Shown in pieces: positions 1-8,850 of a stretch of DNA of 64,000 bases (within the stretch, counting starts at the first letter, position 1; each line of letters opens with the position of its first letter). A program made the position numbers and the translations under genes. Below the pieces are notes generated by a model, which made no database searches, was not told the origin of the DNA, and worked only from the letters and a program-made list of their open reading frames with translations. The stretch is taken from the NCBI RefSeq assembly GCF_041687215.1, contig NZ_JAWLCI010000007.1, forward strand, positions 1 to 64,000. Direction: 5' to 3'. This stretch comes from Mariniphaga sp041687215. GTDB taxonomy: Bacteria > Bacteroidota > Bacteroidia > Bacteroidales > Prolixibacteraceae.

Positions 1-92
1 TGCTCTCTTTTCTTTTGTTCTTTATTTTAAAAATTGTTGATTTTAAACAAAATATGGGCTTTAAAGGCTCATTTAATAAAAATTATTTACGT

Positions 93-1088
93 ATGAAATC
101 AGTTTTTTTCTTCTTGTTCATTACACTCAGTCTTTCTCTTTCGGCACAGCAAAATAATTTAAAATGGCTGGATCTTATGCTGGCCAATTACGACTATCCG
201 TTTCCTGCCAAACATTTGAGCCTGCATGTTCAGCAGCAGGATTTAAAAATGGCCTACATGGATGTGACGCCCCAAAATCATAACGGGAAAAACGTTTTGC
301 TGCTGCATGGAAAGAATTTCAATGGCGCCTACTGGGAAAGCACAGCCAAAGCATTAACTGAAAGGGGTTATCGTGTTATTATGCCTGATCAGATTGGTTT
401 TGGTAAATCGTCGAAGCCGGCCTATTTTCATTACACTTTTCAGCTACTGGCCGAAAATACCATACAGTTGCTTGATTCGCTGGGAATTTCTAAAACGGCT
501 GTTTTAGGTCATTCTATGGGTGGAATGCTTGCCACGCGTTTTGCCCTGATGTTCCCGGAAATCACGGAGAAACTGATTCTTGTAAGTCCAATTGGTTTGG
601 AAGACTGGAAATTAAAAGTGCCCTATAAATCCGTTGACTGGTGGTACCAGCGCGAATTATCCAAAACGTATGATGACATAAAATCCTATCAAAAATCGAG
701 TTATTACGACGGGAAATGGAAGCCTGAATACGACCGGTGGGTCAACCTGCTGGCCGGCTGGACGCTGAACTCAGGGTATGAAAGAATTGCGTGGAATGCT
801 GCTCTCACGTACGATATGATTTTTACCCAGCCAGTGGTTTATGAATTTCAGGATATTGAGGCTCCAACGCTGTTAATCATCGGCACTCGTGACCGTACTG
901 CACTGGGTAAACAACTGGTCAGCGAGGAGGTTCGTTTAACGATGGGACTTTATGATGAACTGGGGAAAGCAACTCATCAGAAAATACCGGATTCAAAATT
1001 AGTTGAACTGGACGGAATCGGACACCTGCCCCACATCGAGAGTTTTGAACGGTATATTCAGCCTTTATTGAATTTTTTAGACGAATAG
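93..1088 (+). CDS. Exported alpha/beta hydrolase
   Basis: A 331-residue alpha/beta-hydrolase-fold protein. I start it at the ATG at 93 because this gives a clean signal peptide (MKSVFFFLF... ending near SAQQ); the frame stays open upstream to 15 but adds a hydrophilic tail. Visible motifs are the oxyanion region LLHGKNFNGAYW (about residues 70-81), the nucleophile elbow GHSMGG with Ser141, an acid-loop candidate GTRDR near residue 267 and the catalytic His in GIGHLPH near residue 310. The order and spacing fit the family. The product is probably periplasmic or secreted. The substrate cannot be told from the sequence; esterase or haloalkane/epoxide-type hydrolase are both possible. It converges on cysK, with a hairpin between them. 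Confidence 0.8.
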   Translation: MKSVFFFLFITLSLSLSAQQNNLKWLDLMLANYDYPFPAKHLSLHVQQQDLKMAYMDVTPQNHNGKNVLLLHGKNFNGAYWESTAKALTERGYRVIMPDQIGFGKSSKPAYFHYTFQLLAENTIQLLDSLGISKTAVLGHSMGGMLATRFALMFPEITEKLILVSPIGLEDWKLKVPYKSVDWWYQRELSKTYDDIKSYQKSSYYDGKWKPEYDRWVNLLAGWTLNSGYERIAWNAALTYDMIFTQPVVYEFQDIEAPTLLIIGTRDRTALGKQLVSEEVRLTMGLYDELGKATHQKIPDSKLVELDGIGHLPHIESFERYIQPLLNFLDE

Positions 1089-1251
1089 ATTGCACATGGT
1101 TTTAGGTCCCGGCCGACGGAACCAATTCAACGTCGGGCTGTTCACCTGCTGACTTTGGGTCAGATGGTGAATAGATTTGGTAACTACTGATTAACTGAAA
1201 AGGTGACGGAGTGTCACCAGCTCAACTCCAGAGATGGAATAAGGTGAATCA

Positions 1252-1283
1252 AAAAAGAGGAACCAAACGCAGTCCCTCTTTTT
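1252..1283. terminator. Bidirectional hairpin between hydrolase and cysK
   Basis: Arms 1252-1260 (AAAAAGAGG) and 1275-1283 (CCTCTTTTT) are perfect complements around a 14-nt loop. The A-run before and T-run after make it usable as an intrinsic terminator for the plus-strand hydrolase and for the convergent minus-strand cysK. A smaller hairpin, GGTGAC/GTCACC, lies just upstream at 1202-1218. Confidence 0.6.
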
Positions 1284-1304
1284 ATTTCCACAGAAGGTGC
1301 ACAA

Positions 1305-2216
1305 TTAGTACAATCCTTCCACTGAAAGGTATCTTTCCCCGTGGTCGTATGAAAATGTCAGGATGCGCGAACCGGAGGGGAGTTCCTTAATTTTTTTGGC
1401 TACCGCTGCAAACGAGGCACCTGATGAAATTCCCACAAACAAACCTTCCAGTTTGGCTGCTTTCTGGGCATATTCAAAAGCCTCTTCCTGGGTAACCGGA
1501 ACCGTTCCGTCCAGAAGATTTGTTTTCAGGTTATCAGGAATAAAACCGGCGCCAATACCCTGGATTTTGTGCGGACCGGGTTGGCCCCCAGCTATAACCG
1601 GACTGTCAGCCGGTTCAACGGCAAATACCTTCAATTTGGGGAATTCTTTTTTCAAAACCTCTGCAACACCGCTAATGTGTCCGCCTGTACCCACACCAGT
1701 AATCAGGTAATCCAAACCCTGCGGAAAATCTTCAAGAATTTCCATTGCCGTTTTGTCACGGTGTACTTCGATGTTGGCCGGGTTGGAAAATTGAAAAGGA
1801 ATCCATGAATTATCAATTTCAGAGGAGAGTTCTTCTGCTTTGGATATGGAGCCCTTCATTCCCTTTTCTTTTGGCGTAAGCACCAGTTCGGCTCCCAATG
1901 CAATCAATACTTTCCGTCTTTCCAGACTCATAGATTCCGGCATGGTAAGAATCAACCTGTAGCCTTTTACTGCCGCAACCAATGCCAACCCAATTCCTGT
2001 ATTTCCCGAAGTTGGCTCAATGATAACTGAACCCGGCTTCAGAATTCCCCGCTTTTCCGCGTCTTCAACCATTGAGAGGGCAATCCGGTCTTTAATACTC
2101 CCGCCCGGGTTGGCTTTTTCCATTTTTACCCATACTTCGTAATCAGAAGGATAAAGCCGGTTCACCCTGATGTGAGGCGTTTTGCCAATGGTTTCCAAAA
2201 TGTTTTGTACTTTCAT
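1305..2216 (-). CDS. cysK: Cysteine synthase (O-acetylserine sulfhydrylase)
   Basis: A 303-residue PLP enzyme of the cysteine synthase family. It converts O-acetylserine and sulfide to cysteine and acetate in the cytoplasm. The PLP lysine lies in GGSIKDR (about residue 42). The substrate loop TSGNTG (about 69-74), the phosphate-binding GTGGH (about 177) and the C-terminal GISSGA are all present, and the length is normal for CysK. CysK and CysM cannot be told apart with certainty by eye. The gene stands alone and has its own promoter-like site and a roughly 190-nt leader with an attenuator-type terminator, so transcriptional attenuation is likely. Confidence 0.92.
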   Translation of the reverse strand: MKVQNILETIGKTPHIRVNRLYPSDYEVWVKMEKANPGGSIKDRIALSMVEDAEKRGILKPGSVIIEPTSGNTGIGLALVAAVKGYRLILTMPESMSLERRKVLIALGAELVLTPKEKGMKGSISKAEELSSEIDNSWIPFQFSNPANIEVHRDKTAMEILEDFPQGLDYLITGVGTGGHISGVAEVLKKEFPKLKVFAVEPADSPVIAGGQPGPHKIQGIGAGFIPDNLKTNLLDGTVPVTQEEAFEYAQKAAKLEGLFVGISSGASFAAVAKKIKELPSGSRILTFSYDHGERYLSVEGLY

Positions 2217-2408
2217 AATCTGTTAATTTTAAAATCGGTTAAATAAAAAAGCTTTCCTGGTTACCCGGGAAAGCTTTAATTATGGTTTTACAATTCTTTT
2301 CTTTACGAATAAAACATGCCTTCTCCGGGTTGAATAACCCAACAATAAACAGTTATATGGCATGGCATGTTTTTCATTTCGGGTGCAATGTAAAGAAATT
2401 TTGTTAAA
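2217..2408 (-). promoter_or_regulatory. Structured cysK leader, candidate riboswitch or attenuator
   Basis: Reading on the minus strand, the leader has three elements. First is an outer stem, arms 2373-2364 and 2320-2311 (AAAACATGCC / GGCATGTTTT, 10 bp perfect). Inside it is a small hairpin GGGTT-ATTC-AACCC at 2340-2327. Then comes a strong intrinsic terminator at 2277-2248, only 31 nt before the cysK ATG. The 3' arm of the small hairpin and the bases after it (ACCCGGAGAA) can instead pair with the terminator's 5' arm (TTTCCCGGGT, one mismatch and one G-U). The two folds are therefore mutually exclusive, as expected of an antiterminator. I do not recognise a known riboswitch class. SAM-II-type elements occur upstream of sulfur genes in some Bacteroidota, but the conserved bases I remember are not seen here. 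Confidence 0.55.
2248..2277 (-). terminator. Attenuator-type terminator before cysK
   Basis: A 10-bp perfect stem AAAGCTTTCC / GGAAAGCTTT with a 10-nt loop, followed on the minus strand by TTTTTTATTT (2250-2241). It lies downstream of the cysK promoter-like site and 31 nt upstream of the ATG. It would therefore abort cysK transcripts unless an alternative fold forms. It could also end read-through from the ABC transporter genes. Confidence 0.7.
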
Positions 2409-2413
2409 ACAGA

Positions 2414-2442
2414 CAAAAATACCCGTTTAAATTATTGTGAAA
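2414..2442 (-). promoter_or_regulatory. Bacteroidota-type promoter for cysK
   Basis: On the minus strand TTTC (2442-2439), a 17-nt spacer, then TATTTTTG (2421-2414), which fits the Bacteroidota -7 consensus TAnnTTTG. The -33 element differs from TTTG at one base. The site touches the stop codon of the upstream ABC permease gene and would start the structured leader near 2408. Confidence 0.5.
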
Positions 2443-3783
2443 TTAACTCTTGTAAGTAAGCCATTTAATCAGTTCTTTCAGGCTCACTTTTTTGCCGTAC
2501 ATCAAAAGTCCGGTTTTGTAAATTTTTGCCGCTGCCCAAATGGCACCTATTGTAGCCAGAATTAATAATCCCATGGAAAGAAGAAGTTCCCAGGTGGGAA
2601 CACCGTAAGGTACCCGGGCCAGCATAGCAACCGGCGACGTAAACGGAATAATTGAACCCCAAAATGCAACCGGGCCTTCAGGATTCCGCGAAATGGGGAA
2701 CAACAGCATAATGGAAAGAATGAGCGGGAAGGTGATGGGAAAAACCATTTGCTGGGAATCTTCGTCGTTATCAACTGCAGCACCCACCGCCCCAAGCAGC
2801 GAACTGTACATGAGGTAACCGGCCAAAAAGTAAAAAACAAAAGCAAACAGGATGAGCGGAATGTTCAGGTTCCCGATAAGTTCCAATGCTTCGGTTATCT
2901 CGTTTTGACCGGCCATTTGCTGCATATTGCTGCCCATTCCCTGACGGCTTTCCATAAGGCTTTGACCCATTTGCTGTGCCGATTCGGGCGTGAAGAAACT
3001 TTGGACAACCACTAAACCAACAAGGCCTAACAACACCCAAATGGCCACTTGTGTAAGCCCGACCAGCGCAGTGCCAATTATTTTTCCCGACATCAGTTGG
3101 AAAGGTTTTACCGATGAAATAATAACTTCAACAATCCGGTTTTTCTTTTCTTCCATAACACTGCGCATAACCATGGCCCCATACATAAAAACAAAAAAGT
3201 AGATAATGAAACCCATGGCATAACTTGCAATAAAAGCTACTCCTGAGGAACTTTTTTTAGCCTCGCCGGTCTCCGTAATTTTTAGTGTATTCAATTTAAT
3301 TGAAGTACGTGTAGCTGCAAGACGCTCTTCTAAATCTTCAATACCAATATCTTCAATAACTTTTTGTCGTTTTGAATTTTCGATAAACCGACTGAGTTTT
3401 CTTGAAATCTGCTCAGACAACTCAATCGGAACCTGCTTTTCAGAGATAAGCTGAGCCGAATTATTTGAATAAATGTTTTCGGGAATATAAAGCAGTGCAT
3501 AAAACTCCGAATTTTTTATGTCTGATTTCAGCCGGTCATATTCCGTTTTTGGAATAAAATGATACCTGGTGTAACCTTCCTGTTCCAGTTCTCCCAGAAA
3601 CAAAGTAGATTCATCATAAACGGCAATGGTACGTTCCTGTTTGTCGTCGTGAACCGAAAGCGCAATAATCAGCGCAAACATCCCTGCAAATAATATGGGG
3701 ACCAAAAGGGTCAGAATAATAAAAGATTTTTTCTTTACCCGTTTTAAATATTCCTGCTGAAGTATAAGTATTGTTTTATTCAT
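2443..3783 (-). CDS. ABC transporter permease, NatB/ABC-2 type
   Basis: A 446-residue membrane protein of the ABC-2 (NatB-like) class. One N-terminal helix (about residues 20-42) is followed by a large extracytoplasmic region, then a cluster of about five to six helices in the C-terminal half beginning near residue 184 (SYAMGFIIYFFVFMYGAMV). A Met/Gln-rich stretch (MGQSLMESRQGMGSN) sits in a loop near residue 275. It follows the ATPase gene after 3 nt, so the two form one transporter. Members of this class export Na+, drugs or other small solutes; the substrate here is unknown. Confidence 0.85.
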   Translation of the reverse strand: MNKTILILQQEYLKRVKKKSFIILTLLVPILFAGMFALIIALSVHDDKQERTIAVYDESTLFLGELEQEGYTRYHFIPKTEYDRLKSDIKNSEFYALLYIPENIYSNNSAQLISEKQVPIELSEQISRKLSRFIENSKRQKVIEDIGIEDLEERLAATRTSIKLNTLKITETGEAKKSSSGVAFIASYAMGFIIYFFVFMYGAMVMRSVMEEKKNRIVEVIISSVKPFQLMSGKIIGTALVGLTQVAIWVLLGLVGLVVVQSFFTPESAQQMGQSLMESRQGMGSNMQQMAGQNEITEALELIGNLNIPLILFAFVFYFLAGYLMYSSLLGAVGAAVDNDEDSQQMVFPITFPLILSIMLLFPISRNPEGPVAFWGSIIPFTSPVAMLARVPYGVPTWELLLSMGLLILATIGAIWAAAKIYKTGLLMYGKKVSLKELIKWLTYKS

Positions 3784-3786
3784 TTT

Positions 3787-4719
3787 TTACTTGTTTAATT
3801 GATTGGATTCGTTCACTGCTTTTATAAACACGTCGTTCATACTCGGAATAATCTCTTCGAATGAAAGAATTTCTGCCGCCGGCATAATGGCCTGAAGCAG
3901 GTCGTTGTTTGAATCTCCGTTCAGGTATTGCACCTGCAAGTGGTTTTCTTTTTCCGATTCAGCATGTTCCAGAATTTTAAAACGCCGCCCTAATGCTTTG
4001 TCAACCTGTTCAAAATTGCCTTTATATTTTATTTCGAAAATGTTCGATTTGTATTTTTCCCGAATTTCGTTGGTTGGGCCGTCAACAATTTTAACCGATT
4101 TGTTAATGAGCGCAATATGGTCGCATAATTCTTCTACCGAACCCATGTTGTGTGTGGAGAAAATAATGGTTGCCCCATCGTTTCTAAGCTGAAGAATTTC
4201 GCGTTTAAGCAGGTTGGCATTTATGGGATCGAACCCACTGAATGGTTCATCAAAAATCAGCAGTTTCGGTTTATGCACCACAGTGGTAACAAACTGAACT
4301 TTCTGCTGCATTCCTTTCGAAAGTTCTTCCACTTTTTTATTCCACCAGTCCACCATTTCAAACCGCACGAACCAGTGCTTCAGGTTTTTTATGGCGTCTT
4401 TTTTGCTCATCCCTTTAAGTTGCGCCAGGTAAATGGCCTGTTCGCCCACTTTCATTTTTTTATACAAACCGCGTTCTTCCGGCAGATAACCAATTAATGC
4501 CACATCCGACTGCCGCATTTTTCTGCCATCCAAAAACAGTTCACCGTCATCGGGAGCTGTAATTTGATTTATTATCCGGATTAATGTGGTTTTTCCCGCA
4601 CCATTGGGTCCAAGCAATCCAAATATGCTCTGCTCTTTTACAGAAATACTTACATCAGACAATGCCCGGGTGGTTGAAAAAACCTTGTTTACACGTTTTG
4701 CAGTGAAAAATTCCATCAT
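3787..4719 (-). CDS. ABC transporter ATP-binding protein, NatA type
   Basis: A nucleotide-binding subunit of about 310 residues. Walker A is GPNGAGKTT, the signature is LSKGMQQ, Walker B is LLIFDEP, and the H-loop is in FSTHNMGS. The roughly 80 residues after the ATPase core fit the DUF4162 tail found on NatA-like proteins. I place the start at the double ATG at 4719/4716, just before the first conserved strand (MEFFTAKRV). The longer frame to 4755 adds 12 unlikely residues. It is the first gene of a two-gene unit with the permease and diverges from the TonB-dependent receptor gene. Confidence 0.88.
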   Translation of the reverse strand: MMEFFTAKRVNKVFSTTRALSDVSISVKEQSIFGLLGPNGAGKTTLIRIINQITAPDDGELFLDGRKMRQSDVALIGYLPEERGLYKKMKVGEQAIYLAQLKGMSKKDAIKNLKHWFVRFEMVDWWNKKVEELSKGMQQKVQFVTTVVHKPKLLIFDEPFSGFDPINANLLKREILQLRNDGATIIFSTHNMGSVEELCDHIALINKSVKIVDGPTNEIREKYKSNIFEIKYKGNFEQVDKALGRRFKILEHAESEKENHLQVQYLNGDSNNDLLQAIMPAAEILSFEEIIPSMNDVFIKAVNESNQLNK

Positions 4720-4810
4720 AAAATTTTTTTCATGGGTATAAATTAGCTTGCGCAAATTACAGGTTTATTCTTTATTTTACAGTAAAAACAAGTCGGTTTA
4801 TCGAAATTAT

Positions 4811-4841
4811 TTTGACTGAACCTTCATCATTTTTAATATTG
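4811..4841 (+). promoter_or_regulatory. Promoter for the TonB-dependent receptor gene
   Basis: TTTG at 4811-4814, a 19-nt spacer and TAATATTG at 4834-4841. This is a one-mismatch fit to TTTG-N(17-21)-TAnnTTTG. It lies 21 bp before the ATG at 4863, which implies a short leader. Confidence 0.4.
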
Positions 4842-4862
4842 CAAACCCAAAAACCAATTGTT

Positions 4863-7250
4863 ATGAATAGAAAATATATACAAGCGCTTCTCATTTTTGT
4901 TTTGCTTCAAACCAATTCTTTTTCACAGGAATCTGGTGCCCTGCTGCAAACAATCAGGGGTAAAGTGGTGGACCAGCAAACACAAATGCCGCTTCCCGGC
5001 GCAAATGTTATCCTGTTGAATTCTGATCCGTTGAAAGCCACAGCAACCAATGTGGATGGAGAATTCCGGTTGCAAAATGTGCCGGTGGGAAGACATGGAA
5101 TAATGGTGAGTTTTATCGGATACCACAACGGGTTGGTTAACAACCTGGTGCTAAATTCAGCCCGCGAAACCGTACTTTATATTGAATTGGAAGAAAAAGT
5201 TGAAACCACAGAAGAGGTTTTAGTAGTTGGGAACTACCGAAAAGATATGGCCTTAAACCAGATGGCAAGTGTAAGTGCACGGGCGTTTACCGTAGAAGAA
5301 GCTTCGCGTTACGCCGGAACCCGTGAAGATGTGGCACGCATGGCCATGAATTTTGCAGGCGTTTCGGGCGCCAACGATTCCCGGAATGACATAATTGTGC
5401 GCGGAAATACACCCAGTGGAGTTTTGTGGCAGTTGGAGGATGTTGAAATTCCCAATCCCAATCATTTTGCCGCTTCAGGAACAACCGGTGGGCCAGTGGG
5501 GATGCTGAACAACAATACTTTGCGAAATTCCGATTTTTTTACCGGGGCATTCCCTGCCGAGTACGGCAATGTTTTTTCGGGTGTTTTCGATCTGAACATG
5601 CGCGAGGGGAATAACGAAAAATACGAATTCCTCGGTCAGGTGGGGTTTAACGGTTTTGAACTGGGTGCCGAAGGGCCTTTCAAAAAAGGAAGCAAAAGTT
5701 CGTTTCTGGCCAATTACCGCTATTCTACGCTCCAGGTATTCGATTTGCTGGGAATTAGTTTCGGAACATCCGGCATTCCGAAATACCAGGATTTGAGTTT
5801 TAAAATGAATTTTCCGTTTAAAAATGGAAAAATAAGCTGGTTTGGCCTGGCAGGCGTTAGTTCCATTTCCATGCTCGACAGCGAGGATAATACAGCCGAT
5901 TTATATACCAGTGAAGGAATGGATCTGGAAAACGGATCGGAAGCTTTAGCCTCGGGGATTAATCTGGCTTTGTTTCATAATGAAAATACATACAGCAAGT
6001 TCATTCTTTCTTATGTGAACCAGAACGGATTCACAAACATGGATCAGTTTGACCCGGGTGAATCCCCTGAACCTTTTTACCGGGAAGATAATAGTGAAGA
6101 GCGTTTGACTTTTAAATATATTTTCAATACAAAATTCAACCGGAAACTTTCCAGCCGTTCAGGATTTACAGTTGACCGTTATGCCTACCAGCTTTATTCC
6201 AGAATTTGGGATGAAGATGAAACGATGTGGGAATATTTGCTCAACAATAAAAAAAGCATTGCAGAAGGTCCCAATCTTTTCCGCACATATTCCCAGTTTG
6301 TGTATAAATTTTCCGACAAGTTTGAAATAAAGCCTGGTATTCATTTTATTTACTTTGGACTGAATGAAAGATTTTCTGCCGAACCACGCTTGGGCGCAAG
6401 CTGGAAATCCGGTGCAAACACCAGCCTGAATTTTGGTTATGGAAAACATTCCAAATTACAATCCATGGCCACCTATTTTATCGAATCGGTAAATAGTTCA
6501 GGCGAAACTGAAATTACCAACAAAAACCTCGATTTTACCAAAGCGCACCATTGGGTACTTGGTTTTGATGCGCTTCTTTCTGACCACCTCAGGTTAAAAA
6601 CAGAAACCTATTACCAATACCTTTATGATGTTCCGGTGGAGAAAAAATCATCCACTTTCAGTTTGGTCAATTCAGGGGCAGGGTGGGGTTTAAATACCCG
6701 GAATAACATGAAAAATGAGGGGGAAGCCTGGAATTACGGTGTTGAATTTACCCTGGAAAAATTTTACCATAAGAATTACTATTTCCTGACAACCCTTTCT
6801 TTGTTCGATTCGAAATACACCGGCAGCGACGGCATAAAACGGAATACTGCATTTAACGGGAATTTTGTTGTTAACACGTTGGCCGGCAGAGAGTTTGTGC
6901 TAAGTTCAAAATCGACCCTGGTTTTTGATGGCCGCGTTACCTGGGCAGGCGGAAACCGTTATACACCAATAGATATAGAAGCATCGCGGAATACCAGTGA
7001 AGCATTTGGCACGGAGTATTTTTATGATTTGGCTTATTCGGAACAATTTGCCAACTATTTTAAAGCCGATATTAAAATAGGTTTCCGGCTTGATGGAAAA
7101 AAGGTATCTCAGCTTTGGGAGTTTTATGTGGAAAACGTTACCAACCACAATAACCCGCTAAATCAAACCTATAGCAAAAGTAAAGATGCTATTGAAACGG
7201 TTTATCAGTTGGGCTTTTTCCCGTTGTTTAATTACCGGATTTATTTTTAG
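4863..7250 (+). CDS. TonB-dependent receptor with carboxypeptidase-regulatory domain
   Basis: A 795-residue outer-membrane receptor. I start at 4863 because MNRKYIQALLIFVLLQ gives a good signal peptide. After it come a CarboxypepD_reg-like beta-sandwich (about residues 30-120, with GKVVDQQTQMPLPGANVIL), then a plug domain with RGNTPSGVLWQLEDVEIPNP, then a beta-barrel ending in the aromatic FPLFNYRIYF. It should import a ligand across the outer membrane with energy from TonB/ExbBD. No SusD-like partner gene is adjacent, so it is not a classical SusCD pair; its ligand may be a siderophore, metal complex or peptide. It has its own promoter-like site. Confidence 0.9.
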   Translation: MNRKYIQALLIFVLLQTNSFSQESGALLQTIRGKVVDQQTQMPLPGANVILLNSDPLKATATNVDGEFRLQNVPVGRHGIMVSFIGYHNGLVNNLVLNSARETVLYIELEEKVETTEEVLVVGNYRKDMALNQMASVSARAFTVEEASRYAGTREDVARMAMNFAGVSGANDSRNDIIVRGNTPSGVLWQLEDVEIPNPNHFAASGTTGGPVGMLNNNTLRNSDFFTGAFPAEYGNVFSGVFDLNMREGNNEKYEFLGQVGFNGFELGAEGPFKKGSKSSFLANYRYSTLQVFDLLGISFGTSGIPKYQDLSFKMNFPFKNGKISWFGLAGVSSISMLDSEDNTADLYTSEGMDLENGSEALASGINLALFHNENTYSKFILSYVNQNGFTNMDQFDPGESPEPFYREDNSEERLTFKYIFNTKFNRKLSSRSGFTVDRYAYQLYSRIWDEDETMWEYLLNNKKSIAEGPNLFRTYSQFVYKFSDKFEIKPGIHFIYFGLNERFSAEPRLGASWKSGANTSLNFGYGKHSKLQSMATYFIESVNSSGETEITNKNLDFTKAHHWVLGFDALLSDHLRLKTETYYQYLYDVPVEKKSSTFSLVNSGAGWGLNTRNNMKNEGEAWNYGVEFTLEKFYHKNYYFLTTLSLFDSKYTGSDGIKRNTAFNGNFVVNTLAGREFVLSSKSTLVFDGRVTWAGGNRYTPIDIEASRNTSEAFGTEYFYDLAYSEQFANYFKADIKIGFRLDGKKVSQLWEFYVENVTNHNNPLNQTYSKSKDAIETVYQLGFFPLFNYRIYF

Positions 7251-7465
7251 CGTTTAAAATAACCATTGATAATGCTGAATAGTTTTATTGAGCATGATGT
7301 GATGCAATTTTGAAAAATATAAGAACAAAAAGTCAAAGGAAAAAATGAACTTTTATGCCCCGAAGTGAAATGCATGTTGTTTTTAATAAAAGAATGCCAT
7401 AAATTGCATAGATGATAATCTTTAGCAGTTAATTATTAAATTCCAGTTTTTGAATAATATTTTTT

Positions 7466-8230
7466 ATGAAAGAATATTTAGGAGGACAAACAGCACTTCA
7501 GGGTTATAAAGTTCAAAGTTTAAGGAGTGAAAATGAGAGAATTGAGGCTAAGAGGGAAGATCTTAGAAACCAGGTAATTGGTTGTGTTATATTTTCAATA
7601 ATTCCCCTCACATTTGTTTCACTGCACCATTTGAATGTTTTACGAATGCCTGTTTGGCTGCTTGCAATTTTATGGATTATTGTACTATTCTTAATCTTTT
7701 TTGGCTTATATGTTCATTTTGAGTCGATATCAAATAAAAAGAAAATTCAGCAAAACGATAGTAAAATTGACCTTCTGCTGGGTTTCTCCGAATCTGAAGA
7801 ACCGGTTGATTACATCAACAAGTTGATTGAATTAAATGTAACACGCCTTGAGGAATATTATGACGAGGTAAAACGCCATTCATTCCTGAGTTTTAGTTTT
7901 TCATTAATTGTAGGTATTGTTGGGTTTTTATTGATATTAACAGGAATTCTGCTGGGTTATTTTGGGCACGGCGATAAAATGAATATTGCATACCTGAGCG
8001 GTATTTCAGGTATCATTACAGAATTCATATCAGGTGTGTTTTTCTATTTGTACAACCGCACTGTAAAACAATTAAAAACTTACCACAACGACCTGATTGA
8101 TCTGCAAAATACACTTCTGTCATTCAAACTGGTGGAACAGGTAAAAGAAGGTCCTGAGAAAGTACAATTAATGAGCAATTTAATAGATTATCTCATTGGC
8201 AAAAAAGTACCGGAAGATAAGATTTCATAG
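7466..8230 (+). CDS. Membrane protein with TRADD-N-associated 2TM-like domain
   Basis: A 254-residue protein with a basic, coiled-coil-like N-terminus (about 1-37), a first helix pair (about 38-58 and 63-86), a charged middle, and a second helix pair (about 141-160 and 173-191) followed by a helical tail. The pattern RLEEYYDEV...SFSFSLIVGIVGF...SGISGIITEFISGVFF...LYNRTVKQL matches my memory of the TRADD-N-associated two-TM domain. Aravind and colleagues described that domain next to signalling and conflict-type domains in bacteria. This is an inference from pattern alone. No toxin, NTPase or adaptor gene lies nearby. Its neighbours are a TonB receptor gene (same strand, 215 bp upstream) and the convergent act operon. 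Confidence 0.6.
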   Translation: MKEYLGGQTALQGYKVQSLRSENERIEAKREDLRNQVIGCVIFSIIPLTFVSLHHLNVLRMPVWLLAILWIIVLFLIFFGLYVHFESISNKKKIQQNDSKIDLLLGFSESEEPVDYINKLIELNVTRLEEYYDEVKRHSFLSFSFSLIVGIVGFLLILTGILLGYFGHGDKMNIAYLSGISGIITEFISGVFFYLYNRTVKQLKTYHNDLIDLQNTLLSFKLVEQVKEGPEKVQLMSNLIDYLIGKKVPEDKIS

Positions 8231-8283
8231 GTTGTTGCAAAAGAGAAGCATTAATCGTTTAATTTGACCATGATCCCTAAATT

Positions 8284-8850
8284 CTACTCTGTATTTTGAG
8301 ATTGCAGGTGACGAATGTAATTCACCAACTGCCAGGTATCGTCCACCGAAAGCTGTGGCCCGTGGGCGCCCATCACGCCAAAACCTACGCGAATGTTGTG
8401 AAAAAGTTGGCCATCGGTTTTTTGCATGGCGCGTTCGGCCGTGTAACTGGCAGGCGGGATAGGATATTTTCCGGTTGTAAAAAGATGCCCTTGTCCGTCG
8501 CCTTTTTCACCATGGCAAACAATACAGTATTGTTCGTACCTGAGTTTGGCATGATTTAAATTAAACTCGCCGGCCAGCGGGTTTTCGAGTGAAGCAGCTT
8601 TCAATTCATCTTCTGGAGTTTTTACAAAACCAAAAGCGTGTTCGTGAATGGCCACTGTTCCTTCCACCGGGCCTGTCATGGTTTTCCCTTCCGGGAGATT
8701 GGGATTTTCGCTCCAGGTTTCATAAGCTTGCGAATGTTCCATGTCGTTAAAATAACTCCAGCCGGGTTCGTTCCGGTTATGGTCGCAGGATGCAAGCAGC
8801 ACAACTGCCGAAAAAAAGCCAATCCAATGTTTTAATTTAAATATTTTCAT
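8284..8850 (-). CDS. actE: Alternative complex III subunit E, monoheme cytochrome c lipoprotein
   Basis: 188 residues from the ATG at 8850. This start gives a lipoprotein signal ending in VVLLASC (Cys about residue 22). The longer frame to 8907 lies inside actF. A single heme site, CIVCH, sits in a class-I cytochrome c fold, and GVMGAHG may supply the axial Met. In known complexes ActE is a membrane-anchored cytochrome that passes electrons to the periplasmic acceptor or oxidase. The start overlaps the end of actF by 14 nt, which suggests translational coupling. It is the last gene of the operon. Confidence 0.88.
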   Translation of the reverse strand: MKIFKLKHWIGFFSAVVLLASCDHNRNEPGWSYFNDMEHSQAYETWSENPNLPEGKTMTGPVEGTVAIHEHAFGFVKTPEDELKAASLENPLAGEFNLNHAKLRYEQYCIVCHGEKGDGQGHLFTTGKYPIPPASYTAERAMQKTDGQLFHNIRVGFGVMGAHGPQLSVDDTWQLVNYIRHLQSQNTE

